From Naematelia aurantialba (taxonomy: Eukaryota > Basidiomycota > Tremellomycetes > Tremellales > Naemateliaceae), in contig JAKFAO010000010.1 of assembly GCA_021527695.1 (NCBI GenBank), positions 1,240,001 to 1,304,000 of the forward strand: DNA of 64,000 nucleotides. Direction: 5' to 3'. Below are positions 54,462-64,000 of this stretch, one piece after another. The notes beneath the pieces are model-generated. The model made no database searches. It worked only from the letters and a program-made list of their open reading frames with translations, and was not told the origin of the DNA. The first letter of the stretch is position 1. Each line of letters begins with the position of its first letter. Both the position numbers and the translations under genes were made by a program.

Positions 54462-57435
54462 CTACAGATTCTTGGCCCGCTCGTTCCACGCCCTCAGGCC
54501 GTGGTTCATCTCCACCAGCATCTCCTGATACTGCACCGTATCGTGTGGCACGGGCGTGCCGTCCTCGCGGTACCCGTCCACGCCGTGGTAGGTGAGTTCG
54601 TCGAGCGGCTCGGGGACACACGACTTGGACTTGACTGCCTCTTGCACGGCCCACTGGCCCTTGGAGTTGAGGAGGACCGAGTTGCGCGACTCGAGGGACA
54701 CGTCGTAGTCGTTGAAGTTCCATGGCACCAGCAGCACATACGACGTCGCCACGTTTGTGAGCGTGTTGGGCGAGTCTAGGTTCCGTCAGTGACGACCCGA
54801 CTACCAGTGGATGAGGGACACGACTTGCCTTCAGCGCGCGGGATATGGTGAGTGCCGAGGTTGAGCCACACGACGATGTCTTCCTGGCTGATCGTCTCGT
54901 TGTCGAAAAACTGAGAATCGTCAGCAGCCACCTGCCAGTGTCCAGATTCGAGCTGCGCACGTTGTAAAAGTTCACAGGGGGCCGACCGGGGAGGTTCATG
55001 TTCCACATGCTGCTCGACTTTGGCTCGGTATCTTTGCTCCTCGACACGGCCAGGTGATGTTTCGCCCAGTTCACATTATGCTCTGTACGCTTGGCGTCAA
55101 GATTGGTCAGATGGCAGAGTGGACCCGGGTGGATCGTGTACCCGCGCGGATTTCCAAACGTGTTGAACGCCTGCTCGTTCGTGATGACATATGCTCCTTC
55201 CGCACTGTCGTGTCAGCATGTACAGCCCAAGCCGACGCACTTTTGGGGGAAGTTGAGCAAGGTCTCCTGGGGAACCATGCGTCGCACGAGGCGCTGCTGG
55301 CGCGTCACAGGTCCCCAATCGTCGTTGAACCATGCCTCGTCCTTGTCCTCCATCTCCAGCGCAACAGACATGAACGAATTAGCCGTCCCGGCAATATCAA
55401 AGTCAACCTTGTCTATAAGCCCGTCAGCTTCAGAGCGGCAGAGCGCAGCGCCAGAGCAGGATCACTCACAGTTAATGATATGGTCGTGCAAGGAGCCCAT
55501 GGCGTCGGGACCGATGGTGTGGCCGTACGGTGCTTGTTCCGGCTTCCACAGTCCTCCTTGTAAGTACCCCGACGCAGAGAGCCGGATCTCAATCGTCCCG
55601 TCCAGCTGGAATGTGTAGTCAAACTGTTTACCCGTCAGCACACCCAGGCTCCCAACACGGCGACCAGCGCTCCAAATAGAGTCCGAGTCTCACAATGTAG
55701 TCGTAGTTACCGACAGTGCTGACGCTGCGCACGACCAGCTCGTACCCTTTGACAGCGCCCATCTCGCCGTCGACCCAGCCGGTGTGACGCGACAGGGGCC
55801 GTCCGCTCTCACGCTCAAACACACAGATGGCATTGCGGCGCGTCGAGCTGCCCTGCTCGTGTACCGTCGCGTTGAGCAGAATCGCATCGGCGGGGCAGTC
55901 GTAGCTTAGTATGACTTCACGGACATTGGAGCCCATGCCAAATGCGCCATCGAGCCACACGGTCGACGCCTGGTGCGGGTCATCGCCTGAGTACTGCGCC
56001 ATGGCCTCTTGCGGTGCCAGCTCGTAAATGATGCGTTCTCCGCGAAAGTTGCTGCGCGTAAGCCCATGCTGCTACGGCTGGCTCACATGTCCCAAAGGTG
56101 CACGCCCATGTCACGCTCAAAGGAGAGATAAAACGCCCATCCCATCCACGTGATGTAGTCCTCCTTGTCGTCAAGCCTGTATCGGGGTCCGTCAAACTGC
56201 ACCGTCCGAGGTCCGGCGCGGTCGTCCAAGTCCCGCGGCTGGCCCTTGATCTTCCTCGTGGCCCAGTCCCCATCTACCGGCGGGCTGCGCACCAGCGTCC
56301 CATTCTTCCAGGCGGCAACGACCTCGTCGACGGTCTTGTACACGACGCGATTGTGCACGATTGCAAGCCACTTGTACTCTGCCGCATCTGTGCCGGTAAA
56401 ATCCACCTGCGCGGGTCAGTCTGGCACCCTTTGGTGTGGTCTAACGAGTGCAACGCCTGTGCCGAGCGCGCCGAGTGTGTAGCAACGGCGGATGTGTCTC
56501 GAGCGAGAGCGTCCAAGTCACTCACATACATGTACCAGTCGAGAGCCTGGAGCCAGCTACCGGCCGTGTTGCGGCGCAGCTGGATCCACGACCGCCGCCA
56601 CGTACCGTCGTAACTCATCGGGGCCTCGCCTGCGGCCGCGAGCGTCCCGTCCAGGACGCTGCCGTTGAACAGATCGCGCACAATTTCGTCGAGGGGCTGC
56701 ATCATGCGGGCCATGTTCTCGCCCAGAATCGTCCAGTTGAACGTCGAGCGTGCGTTGAGCGGGACGGGCGCGTGGTAGATCTCTGTGAGGGGCCGCATGG
56801 TCGTCTCGGGCGAGAGGGGTAGCGGGCCCACGAGGTAGTCGATGATCGTCTCGTTCGGGCCGTGATTGATGATCGCCTGCTCTCAGCGCCACTCATGCCC
56901 TTCACCACCCACATGTGCGTATTTCGGAAACGTCTCGGTACGGTCGGCGAGGTACGAGAGCGCAGCGGCCTTGGGCGGCTTGTATGCCTCGACCAGGTGG
57001 ATCAGATTATCGCTGTCGTCAGCGCCGCACCCTCTTGCCCAGTCCTCACCTGTCGGCCGCTTCGTCGGCTTTGGTGAGGTTCAGCCCCCGCTCATCCGCC
57101 ATGAGCCATGCGCGGAGCGCCACGGCTTCCTCGAGATCCAGGTTCTTCCAGACATCTGCCGTCAGCGCTGGCCCCCGAGCGCGCGACTCACTGTGTCGCG
57201 GGGCTTTGACGGGGACCGGCTCGGTCGACGCACATGCACGAAGCTGTACGTCGGGGCGCAGGCGCGGAGACGCCGCAAGCAGGTGCAGAAGCACAGACAC
57301 GCACACACCGACGATACTGCAGATCACAGCGGTCCGCACAGACACCTTGCGCTTCGCCCCGGCCCGGCCCACGGGCACCGCGCGAAGAGGCAGCTCGTGC
57401 TCCTCCTTGGCCAGCAGTGGGATGTTGTCTTCCAT
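54462..57435 (-). CDS. Copper amine oxidase with N-terminal membrane anchor
   Basis: Oxidises primary amines to aldehydes, H2O2 and ammonia using copper and the self-made cofactor TPQ. Start ATG 57435 (MEDNIPLLAKEEHELPLRAV), then KRKVSVRTAVICSIVGVCVS, a single membrane segment about 35 residues in, giving a type II protein with an extracytoplasmic catalytic domain. The catalytic core is complete: base Asp in VWLDGAFGMGSNVREVILSY, TPQ-forming Tyr in STVGNYDYIFDYTFQ, copper ligands in SLHDHIINYKVDFDIAGTAN and GTHHIPRAEDSPNTLTNVAT. The end is SYVLLVPWNFNDYDVSLESR and LRAWNERAKNL (stop 54462-54464). The N-terminal domains include DNLIHLVEAYKPPKAAALSY and DLDDRAGPRTVQFDGPRYRL. About 800 residues over some ten introns. 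The family is certain; the amine substrate is open. Confidence 0.93.
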
Positions 57436-57914
57436 CTTTAGCCAGGCGTGCAATGGACAGCAGATGTGGCTGCGCGGGCAGCCCAAAGGCCGAGAGACGT
57501 CAGATGAACGACGCAGCTACATGCAGAGCTGCTTTTTCTTCGAGTCGAGAACACTACTCACAAGGCTGACAGAGTCGACTCATTTACGAGATCTCTTGGG
57601 GTGCGCGGCCAAACCCGCCATGACCCATCTGCCTGCAATAAAACAATGCCGACTCGCTGAAAGGTGTCTCTTATGACATATAGCTGTCGGAGGAGCACCA
57701 CTATAGAGACCGGTCCGACTGCCCTGTCATCACGGAACGCCTGGATGGCAAGCCTGCATGCCCTCTTGAATAGAGAATGTCCAAATCCCAGAACACCCCA
57801 AGTCCAAATTGTCCTTCCTAGAGCTATACGTATACCGATCCCCTCTAAAGCTATATATATCAATTCTAGCTCGAGACCCAGACCCATTCAAACCAACAAC
57901 CATGCAGATCATAC
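57436..57914. other. Intergenic upstream of the amine oxidase gene
   Basis: 479 nt between two minus-strand genes, with an A/T-rich tataTATATA-type segment at about 57846-57860 on the far side, closer to the glucanase 3' end. No gene. Confidence 0.45.
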
Positions 57915-60900
57915 TCAAACCCGCGGCGCTGGTGTCGGTCCGGGCATTGCTCTTCTCGCTGCACCGCCCGTGCACAGTGCTGTTGGGACCAGGCTGACTG
58001 CTGTCGCGTTGTATTCGCTGCCAAGTCAGTTTCGTCCTCTCTCCTTTCGTCCTGCTCTCAACTGAAACAAGAAGTAGCAAGGACAGAACGCGGTGAGGAA
58101 AGAAGGAGGAAGCAAGGAGGAAGCGAGGAAGGAAGCAGGAAGCAAGGAGGAAGGAGGAAGGAGGAAGGAGGAAGGAGGAAGGAGGAAGGAGGAAGGAGGA
58201 AGGAGGAAGGAGGAAGGAGGAAGGAGGAAGGAGGAAGGAGGAAGGAGGAAGGAGGAAGGAGGAAGGAGGAAGGAGGAAGGAGGAAGGAGGAAGGAGGAAG
58301 GAGGAAGGAGGAAGGAGGAAGGAGGAAGGAGGAAGGAGGAAGGAGGAAGGAGGAAGGAGGAAGGAGGAAGGAGGAAGGAAGGAGATGGACGAAAGGACGA
58401 ATCACTTACTCGGGATAGCTGCACCCAGAAACGCTGACCCAGGCGCCTGCCGTATCTGTCGTATCGGCCCAACCAGCTCCTACCGCAGTCGCATCGGCCG
58501 GATGTGCTGCCGACGCCAACGTCACAGGCGATCCAGTCTGCGTGAACGTAGGGAACAGCGCGATCTGGGCCGAGGTGAACGAGGGCCCGAGCGACGTCGG
58601 TGGCCAGACCGAGTGGTTCGATACTTGGTCTGCTGCGATTGTGGGAGAGGCCACCGCGCCGGTCGCCGAGGCGGGGAATGTGCCGTTGAACTGTGTCGAG
58701 TCAGCACCTTCTTCAAGCCGTAGTGAGGAGGCAGTGTCTCCGGCCCTCGGGCGATCTTGGCAGAGCACCGCAATTCCTGCGGTCCATAATGGTGACTACT
58801 GCGTTCTCTGCAGCCAGTGACGATCTCTACCGACCACTGGCGTTGTCTACAGCGCCTGATTGCGCCCCACAAGGTATTCCTGTGGGCGGCGCGCACAACT
58901 CACCTGATCTCCAGCAACACTCATGACGCTCCCACAGTACCCTCCTGCTACCCGGGGATCCGCCGGCATCCAGCCTTGTTCCCACCCCAGTCGGTAATGC
59001 CAGAACGGGCTGGGTGCGTATCCGAGTTCCGTCGAATTCCCAATATGCCAAGTCCAGAAGAACCAGTTTTGCAGAGCATCCATATTCGACAGCGCGTAGC
59101 TCAGTACGCCCGCCTTGGTATCGCTCGACCAGTTCATCCATTCCTCCCATTCGGTGCATGACGCGTTGCTCAGCACCGTCTCGTATTGCGGTGTCGAGCC
59201 GACCCCGTCCAGCCATTTGCCGCAGTCGTTGATCGCGTTGGACCACTCACCCCCGACGACGATACCAAACGACGACTGAGAGTCGTTGGTCCCGCCGCCC
59301 CAACCGCATGCCGTCTTGGCTTGAACGTCCCACCCATTGGTGTTCTGCGTGCCGAAAGCGAGATAGGGATGCTGGTCGAGAGCAACTCGATCAGCACCCG
59401 CCAGGAAGCCACTCCACGCTGCAATGCCAACGAATCCCTCATGCAGGGCAATGATCGGTCCGTTGCCGGATCCATAGCCGGCGATCCCCCGAATAAGCTC
59501 GTATGCTTGGTAGTAGAACGCCTGCATGACCTCGAGTCCGACGATGCTTGCCTCGACCTCGTTGACCAGGCTCATCCTAGCTCAATCAGCATGCTCCCAA
59601 GACCAAGCAGAACTCGCCAAGCTTACATCGGAACGACCTCCTTGATTCCCTCCTGGGAGATGAACTCGGTCAGACTGCGGATCTGCTCGAGGTGTCGTTG
59701 ACCGTTTGAGATGCCCATGACGCCGTACATCCAGTTGATGACGCCTGCCTTGCCAGAGTGATTCCAGCCGTTCTGCGAGCCGGGCAGCGCGTGGAAGTCG
59801 AGCAAGATTCGGAGGCCATATTTCCTACACCATCCGATAGCTTTGACAAAGTACTTCCACGAGACTTTGGCGAGATACGGCTCCCCATCGTGAGTCTCGA
59901 TCGCCCAGTAGCCCAGCGGTATCCGGACCCAGTTGAGTCCAGCCGAAGCGATCAATGCAAAGTCCTCTTCCGTAATGAACGTCCTGTAGTGGTCTTCCAA
60001 TGCGGTGGCGAGGTTGTCGCCCATGGCGAGGGAGAGCGTATACTCGTCGACGGCCTGGGGAGTTGTATTTTGGTATTGCTCATACAACGCCGGGACGATG
60101 AAAGGCTCGGTGACGAGCCATCCGCCAAGGTTGACTCCCCGAACGATATCTTGACCCCAGGTCCACGTTTCCAGCAGACTCGGACTCCAGCTCTGCGCCT
60201 GTCCAGACACGCCATAGGGGTTCGAAGGGTCTTGCGCCCAGATACCTCCAAACGAATTCTTGTAGACAAAGCTAACATTGAGGTCCGTCGTCACGGTGCT
60301 GCCGTCGCCGCCTGATCCAGCTACACCGTAGTCTGTTGAATTGTCGGTTCCTGCTTGAGCGCTCGACGATGAGGTACTTGCCGCCGAGCCGCTTGCGCTC
60401 GAGCCAGAGCTCGCATTGGCGTCCGACGTGGACGTGCTGCTGGTGGAGTTTTGGTTGTGTTTGCTGACGACAACGACAGCCACCACAACCACCGCCGCAA
60501 CGACGACGAGCACGCTCGGAATCCCCCAAAACACCCAGCGACGTTTCTTTGGGTCCGTGGGCACGCACCCCCGCCTAGCGCCATACAGCTTGTAATCCTT
60601 CTTCGCCGTGGTGGACTGCATCTGTCGCGACGCCTGCGCCGATGAGGGAGCGAGGAATCGGTTCGAGTCGTATTGGTTGGCGCCAAACGCCGCGAGCCCG
60701 TCCTTCTCTGTCCCAAATGCCGGAGCGCTCGGCGGCGAGGTCGGGATATGTGACGGGTCAGGCGTGGAAGGGTACGAGTCGAATGCCTCTAGGTATCCGT
60801 GGGTAGGCGATTGCTCGTACTGCTTGCGTGGGGGTGCGGGTGTTGCCAGCGACGAACAGGCGACAAGTAGGAGAGACGGTAGCGTTTCGAGTCGGCGGAA

Positions 60901-61594
60901 CCGTTGTCAAATTTCAGAATGTTATAGGATAGAGGAGGGACGGGGTTGAGCGAGCCAGACGGAGCGGGGCAAAGATGCGGTGGTAGCAGGGCGATGCACG
61001 GGGACATACAGATAGAGTGAGAGTTGGGGAAGAACAGACAAGAGGCGTCAGCACTGCCGCCTGGGGGTCTCGGGAGCGACGCAGACGACGACATGAACGG
61101 AGATGTAGAGTCCAACAGCGGCTGATGTGCGCCGGTAGATGATCGCTCAACGGCACTGGTCTCGAAGCGATGTGTGGTTTCCTTTCATAGCTTTCCAAAC
61201 CACTCTTGCTCGCTCGCAGGTTGATTTGGACGGAGTAGACTTCCCTCCGCCCTCCTCCCGAGTTGGAGAGACCAGGGCCATAGCCGGGATAGGGGTTGAT
61301 ACAGCAGAGGAAAGTGGTGAGGAGCATGGTCGAGGAAGGGGGACAGAATCCCATAAAAGAGTCACTGACAGCATCATATGCCCCAGTTGGCATCCTCCCC
61401 ATGCCCATCCCTGCCTTGCCGGCACTAGCACCGGCAGCGGCACCATGACCCAGTCGGCCCCCGCCCCGCGTTACAGGCGACGACCGGGCGCTAAAGTCGC
61501 TCGAGGGAATATTGCTGTATGGCGAGAGCGAACTAGAGGGGATGGGGGAGGAGATTTGGATTGGCCGGATTTGTGCGGGGCGTTTTGGCGCCAT
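57915..61594 (-). CDS. Membrane-tethered exo-1,3-beta-glucanase (GH5)
   Basis: Start ATG 61594 (MAPKRPAQIRPIQISSPIPS). A long cytosolic tail (SDFSARSSPVTRGGGRLGHG; YEQSPTHGYLEAFDSYPSTP; FGANQYDSNRFL) precedes one membrane segment (WVFWGIPSVLVVVAAVVVV) and a Ser/Thr stalk. The GH5 domain follows: VRGVNLGGWLVTEPFIVPAL, LIASAGLNWVRIPLGYWAIE, YGLRILLDFHALPGSQNGWN, the acid/base Glu in SLVNEVEASIVGLE (the usual 'NEP' Pro is Val here), IIALHEGFVGIAAWSGFL, the nucleophile in GIVVGGEWSNAINDCGKW, and FFWTWHIGNSTELGYAPSPF. The last exon (DEYNATAVSLVPTALCTGG) follows a 392-nt satellite-filled intron; stop at 57915-57917. About 850 residues. It hydrolyses or remodels wall beta-glucan outside the membrane. 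A 38-nt intron before YEQSPT is inferred. Confidence 0.88.
58146..58378. repeat. Minisatellite (GGAGGAA)n, about 33 copies
   Basis: A nearly perfect 7-nt unit on +, lying inside the 392-nt last intron (58018-58409) of the minus-strand GH5 gene, so the pre-mRNA carries (TTCCTCC)n. Because 7 is not a multiple of 3, all three minus frames read a Leu/Pro/Ser/Phe heptapeptide; those frames are artefacts. Confidence 0.96.
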
Positions 61595-62600
61595 CTCTTG
61601 TAAAGAGGAAAGCAAGAATCCCCAACTGTCAAAGAGCGTGCGCCAGGTCGTAGCTCTACGCGTACCGCGGTGGGGAGGGGGTGTGGTGGTGGACTCGCTG
61701 AGCCACTCGAGTCGAGGTATGATCAAAGACAGACACGACAGACACGATACCGACACGACAGATGATAGACACGATGCAGACACGACAGACACAATGCAGT
61801 CACGACCGAAACGATATGCCCAAACCTACAGAGTACACAAGAGACGGGCGTCGTACGCTGGCACCGCTCGTCTCGACGTCGGAGAAACGAAATACAGGTA
61901 CGCCGACAGGGTCCCACGACGACCACCAACGACCGAATACGTCGTGGGACAGGTGAGTCATGGCGGCGGTCCAGGCATGAGGCGGGCCAACACGACGGAC
62001 GACGGGGTATGGCGCAGATCCATCCATCCCGGAAGCGCTGTGTCCCGCTTCATGTTCACAGCTTTACCTATACGCCTCTTTGGCCTCACTTCGGGCCATG
62101 TCCCACTTCCCCCCCTCCGTTCCCCCCCCCCCCCGCCCCCCCCCGCGCGGCCGGGATCCCGCTACCCTTGACGCGCCTGCTGTTTGTGCTTCCCGGCTCA
62201 CCAAACCCCTGCCAAGGCGCAGGAGACCGAGGACCCTTTGTTGACAATTGCCAGCTAGCTGTACCTGGCCCAGAAAATCTCCGCTTTTCGTATCCGCAGC
62301 CTTAGCTGATTCCAATGTGACATGTCTCGTTCAGCGGTCCCCATCCGAGTTGTTTATCCCTCTTGCAAGACCAAAGCACGCGGAAAGAGACGAAGCCGCG
62401 ACGCGTCGGCACGTGTGCATATGCAATCACGCGCAGAACCGAATAGGCTCAAGCAGATGTTGGGTGCAGGCGCACTCGGTAAGACACGTCATGCACAATG
62501 CATCATTATGGGCGTACTATACACGTCATATGTCTCACAGATGCTACATGCCACTCTGAAATGTCCATTCTGGTGTCCCTGGCGTCCCTGCCTTCCCATC
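61595..62600. other. Intergenic upstream of the GH5 gene
   Basis: About 1 kb. It holds an irregular GACACGA-type repeat (about 61728-61802; copies of 'gacacgacag' and variants), a C13-G-C9 tract at 62122-62144, and A/T-poor DNA. It includes the GH5 promoter and the GH72 3' flank. Open frames here have no support. Confidence 0.55.
62122..62144. repeat. Poly-C tract (C13 G C9)
   Basis: Two long cytosine runs split by a single G, about 530 nt upstream of the GH5 start on the transcribed side. The minus strand is a long G-run with G-quadruplex potential. The count should be treated as approximate because such runs are prone to sequencing error. Confidence 0.85.
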
Positions 62601-64000
62601 TCACATCACCGCCGCGGCACCAATGGTGAATCCTATGACGCCCAGGAGTGTGCCAATGACGGCTCGGGAGCCCACTAGCTCTGTCCCCGCGCCGGCCGCG
62701 CCTGTGCTTGAGCTCGACGCGCTGGCGCTTTGCGTGCTCGAGCTCGTCTGTGATGCCGTTTGACTGCCAGTCGCAGACGGGGTTGGGGTAAAAACTCCGC
62801 CCGATGGGATTTCTGCAAGACATGATGACGCTGCCGTCGAGGCGTCTTGCGCTGTGTTTGGCCCTATTAGTCATCAGCCTCGACCGCCCGATACGTGTCA
62901 CTTCACTCACGTTCGGGATTCAGAGTCGCATTCCCACTAAAGTCGCAACTCGTGCTGACCGGATTGAACTCGTAATATGCCGACATGGCATATGAAAGCT
63001 TGATCGCCGGCGAGCAGAAGCTTAGCGCGCCGTAGGTCCCAGCAGTGCCGTTACCGCCTATTGCATCACACGATGCTCCGGAACCACTCGAACCAAGAAG
63101 CGAGCAAGCGTAACTGCATATCAGCATGTATTCTCATCTGGTCGAGCATATTTAATCTCACTCGGTCAAAGAACCGACGATGTCGGGCTGGTTGGCAGAC
63201 GCTGGGATGAGCTGACATGCAAGCGCGTTGTCGTTTACACAGTTGCAGACTGGTTCGTCCGGTGTAGGAGGTAGCGTGGTCGACGCGAGAAGCGTGGCAT
63301 TGGTACTTGGACATGCCCCAATGGTGTCGTTCGTCGCAGACTGGGCCGGCGAATTGGGTCCATTTGTACTGTTGTATTCTGCTGACAAGCGAGTAAAGTC
63401 GTCTGATATCACGACTCTGGCTATTAGCGTATGTTAACGATGCAAACTCACGAGGTGCCATCGTCAGAAAAGGTGACCATGCCATAGCCGTCCTCTGTAG
63501 GAAAGTAGGAGAATGCGACTCCGCCTGAGAAGACATCCGAGACCGGTGATGCGAACAATGCTTTGACTTCGGTCCAGAGACGTGGCGGAGAAAATATGCA
63601 CCTGGAAGATGAGCGACTGCTCTGATAAATGACAAGGACATACCCATATTCTGACATGTAGGTTGCCACAGGGATATCCGAGAAGCCCTGCGTGATGGAG
63701 TCCCAATTGGACGAGGTGAGCGTTTCGTTGCCGCACCACTCGTAATTATTTAAGCCTAAGGCGTTCGTAAATTTCTAACGATTGGAGTTCGTTGACCTAG
63801 CGAAAGGGAATTTCAGCGGTCGGGTATACTCACCATAAATGTCCACCCGCACATCATCAGTGCCGCAAGTCATATACTCTGCCAGAGTGTTCCTGAAGTC
63901 GGCATCGCCGTCGACAGCCGAGTAGCCAATCAGTGCTGAGGAATTGATCGATGCGAGGTATGCTTTGATATCACGGGCCGCAGCTTTCACAAAAGCTGAA
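62601..64000 (-). CDS. GH72 1,3-beta-glucanosyltransferase with X8/CBM43 domain (GAS type), 5' end beyond window
   Basis: Elongates and branches beta-glucan at the cell surface. The window has the second half of the catalytic domain: INSSALIGYSAVDGDADFRN, LAEYMTCGTDDVRVDIYG, LNNYEWCGNETLTSSNW, SDIPVATYMSEYGC with the nucleophile Glu in the SEYGC motif, then FSGGVAFSYFPTEDGYGMVT. A linker and the Cys-rich X8 module follow (NCVNDNALACQLIPASA, YACSLLGSSGSGASCDAIGG, YGALSFCSPAIKLSYAMSAY, CDFSGNATLNPE, CLAEIPSGG). The end is a Ser-rich stalk (SQTASQTSSSTQSASASSSS) and a hydrophobic GPI signal (VIGTLLGVIGFTIGAAAVM), stop at 62601-62603. The acid/base Glu lies off the window. At least five introns. 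Head-to-tail upstream of the GH5 glucanase. Confidence 0.93.

Noticed and set aside
58026..58472. LLPPSSF heptapeptide repeat proteins
   Set aside because: Translations of the 7-nt satellite inside the GH5 intron; all frames are open for the same trivial reason.
61728..61802. GACACGA-type direct repeats as a CRISPR-like array
   Set aside because: Units are short and irregular with no spacers, and the genome is eukaryotic.
62322..62678. 118-codon plus-strand frame near the GH72 3' end
   Set aside because: It overlaps the last GH72 exon on the opposite strand and has no recognisable features.

Overview
The window reads as nuclear DNA of a basidiomycete fungus, most likely a Tremellomycete-type yeast. 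That placement is inferred from dense gene packing, many very short GT-AG introns (most about 35-65 nt, down to 33 nt) with CTNAC-like branch points, and a gene set including a GT48 glucan synthase, a DUF1996-WSC protein, and GH72 and membrane-tethered GH5 glucanases. No rRNA, convincing tRNA, CRISPR array or transposon was seen. Gene extents run from start to stop codon and include introns.

Left part (1-20.3 kb): the partial OPT oligopeptide transporter (-), a PAP2 lipid phosphatase (-), an HNH-nuclease-domain protein (-), a large F-box/LRR protein ending in a CaaX box (+), a poorly resolved block of orphan minus-strand reading frames with coiled coils (about 11.0-14.8 kb), an O-fucosyltransferase-like type II membrane protein (-), and a thioredoxin-fold DUF255/SPATA20-like protein (+).

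Middle (20.9-44.2 kb): the FKS1-type 1,3-beta-glucan synthase (-), a secreted DUF1996-WSC protein (+), a serine-rich unknown (-), an HCNGP/SAP30BP-family protein (-), a mitochondrial carrier (+), the APC2 subunit of the anaphase-promoting complex (+), and a secreted glycine-rich protein with near-identical 23-residue repeats (+).

Right part (44.5-64 kb): six consecutive small-molecule metabolism genes, namely two tandem CmcJ/NvfI-type oxygenase-like paralogs (-,-), an NCS1/Fur-type permease (+), a beta-propeller lactonase (-), an ochratoxinase/prolidase-like amidohydrolase (+) and a membrane-anchored copper amine oxidase (-). Two divergent promoter pairs organise this block, which I regard as the best candidate for an undescribed system: import and breakdown of a nitrogen-containing compound. 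It is followed by a GH5 exo-1,3-beta-glucanase (-) and a partial GH72 glucanosyltransferase with an X8 domain (-), so beta-glucan synthesis and remodelling genes are concentrated in this segment.

A recurring structural feature is that the unusually long introns are swollen by low-complexity or satellite DNA (GGAA, GGAGGGAA, GGAGGAA units). In every case the sense strand is the pyrimidine strand, whichever way the gene points.
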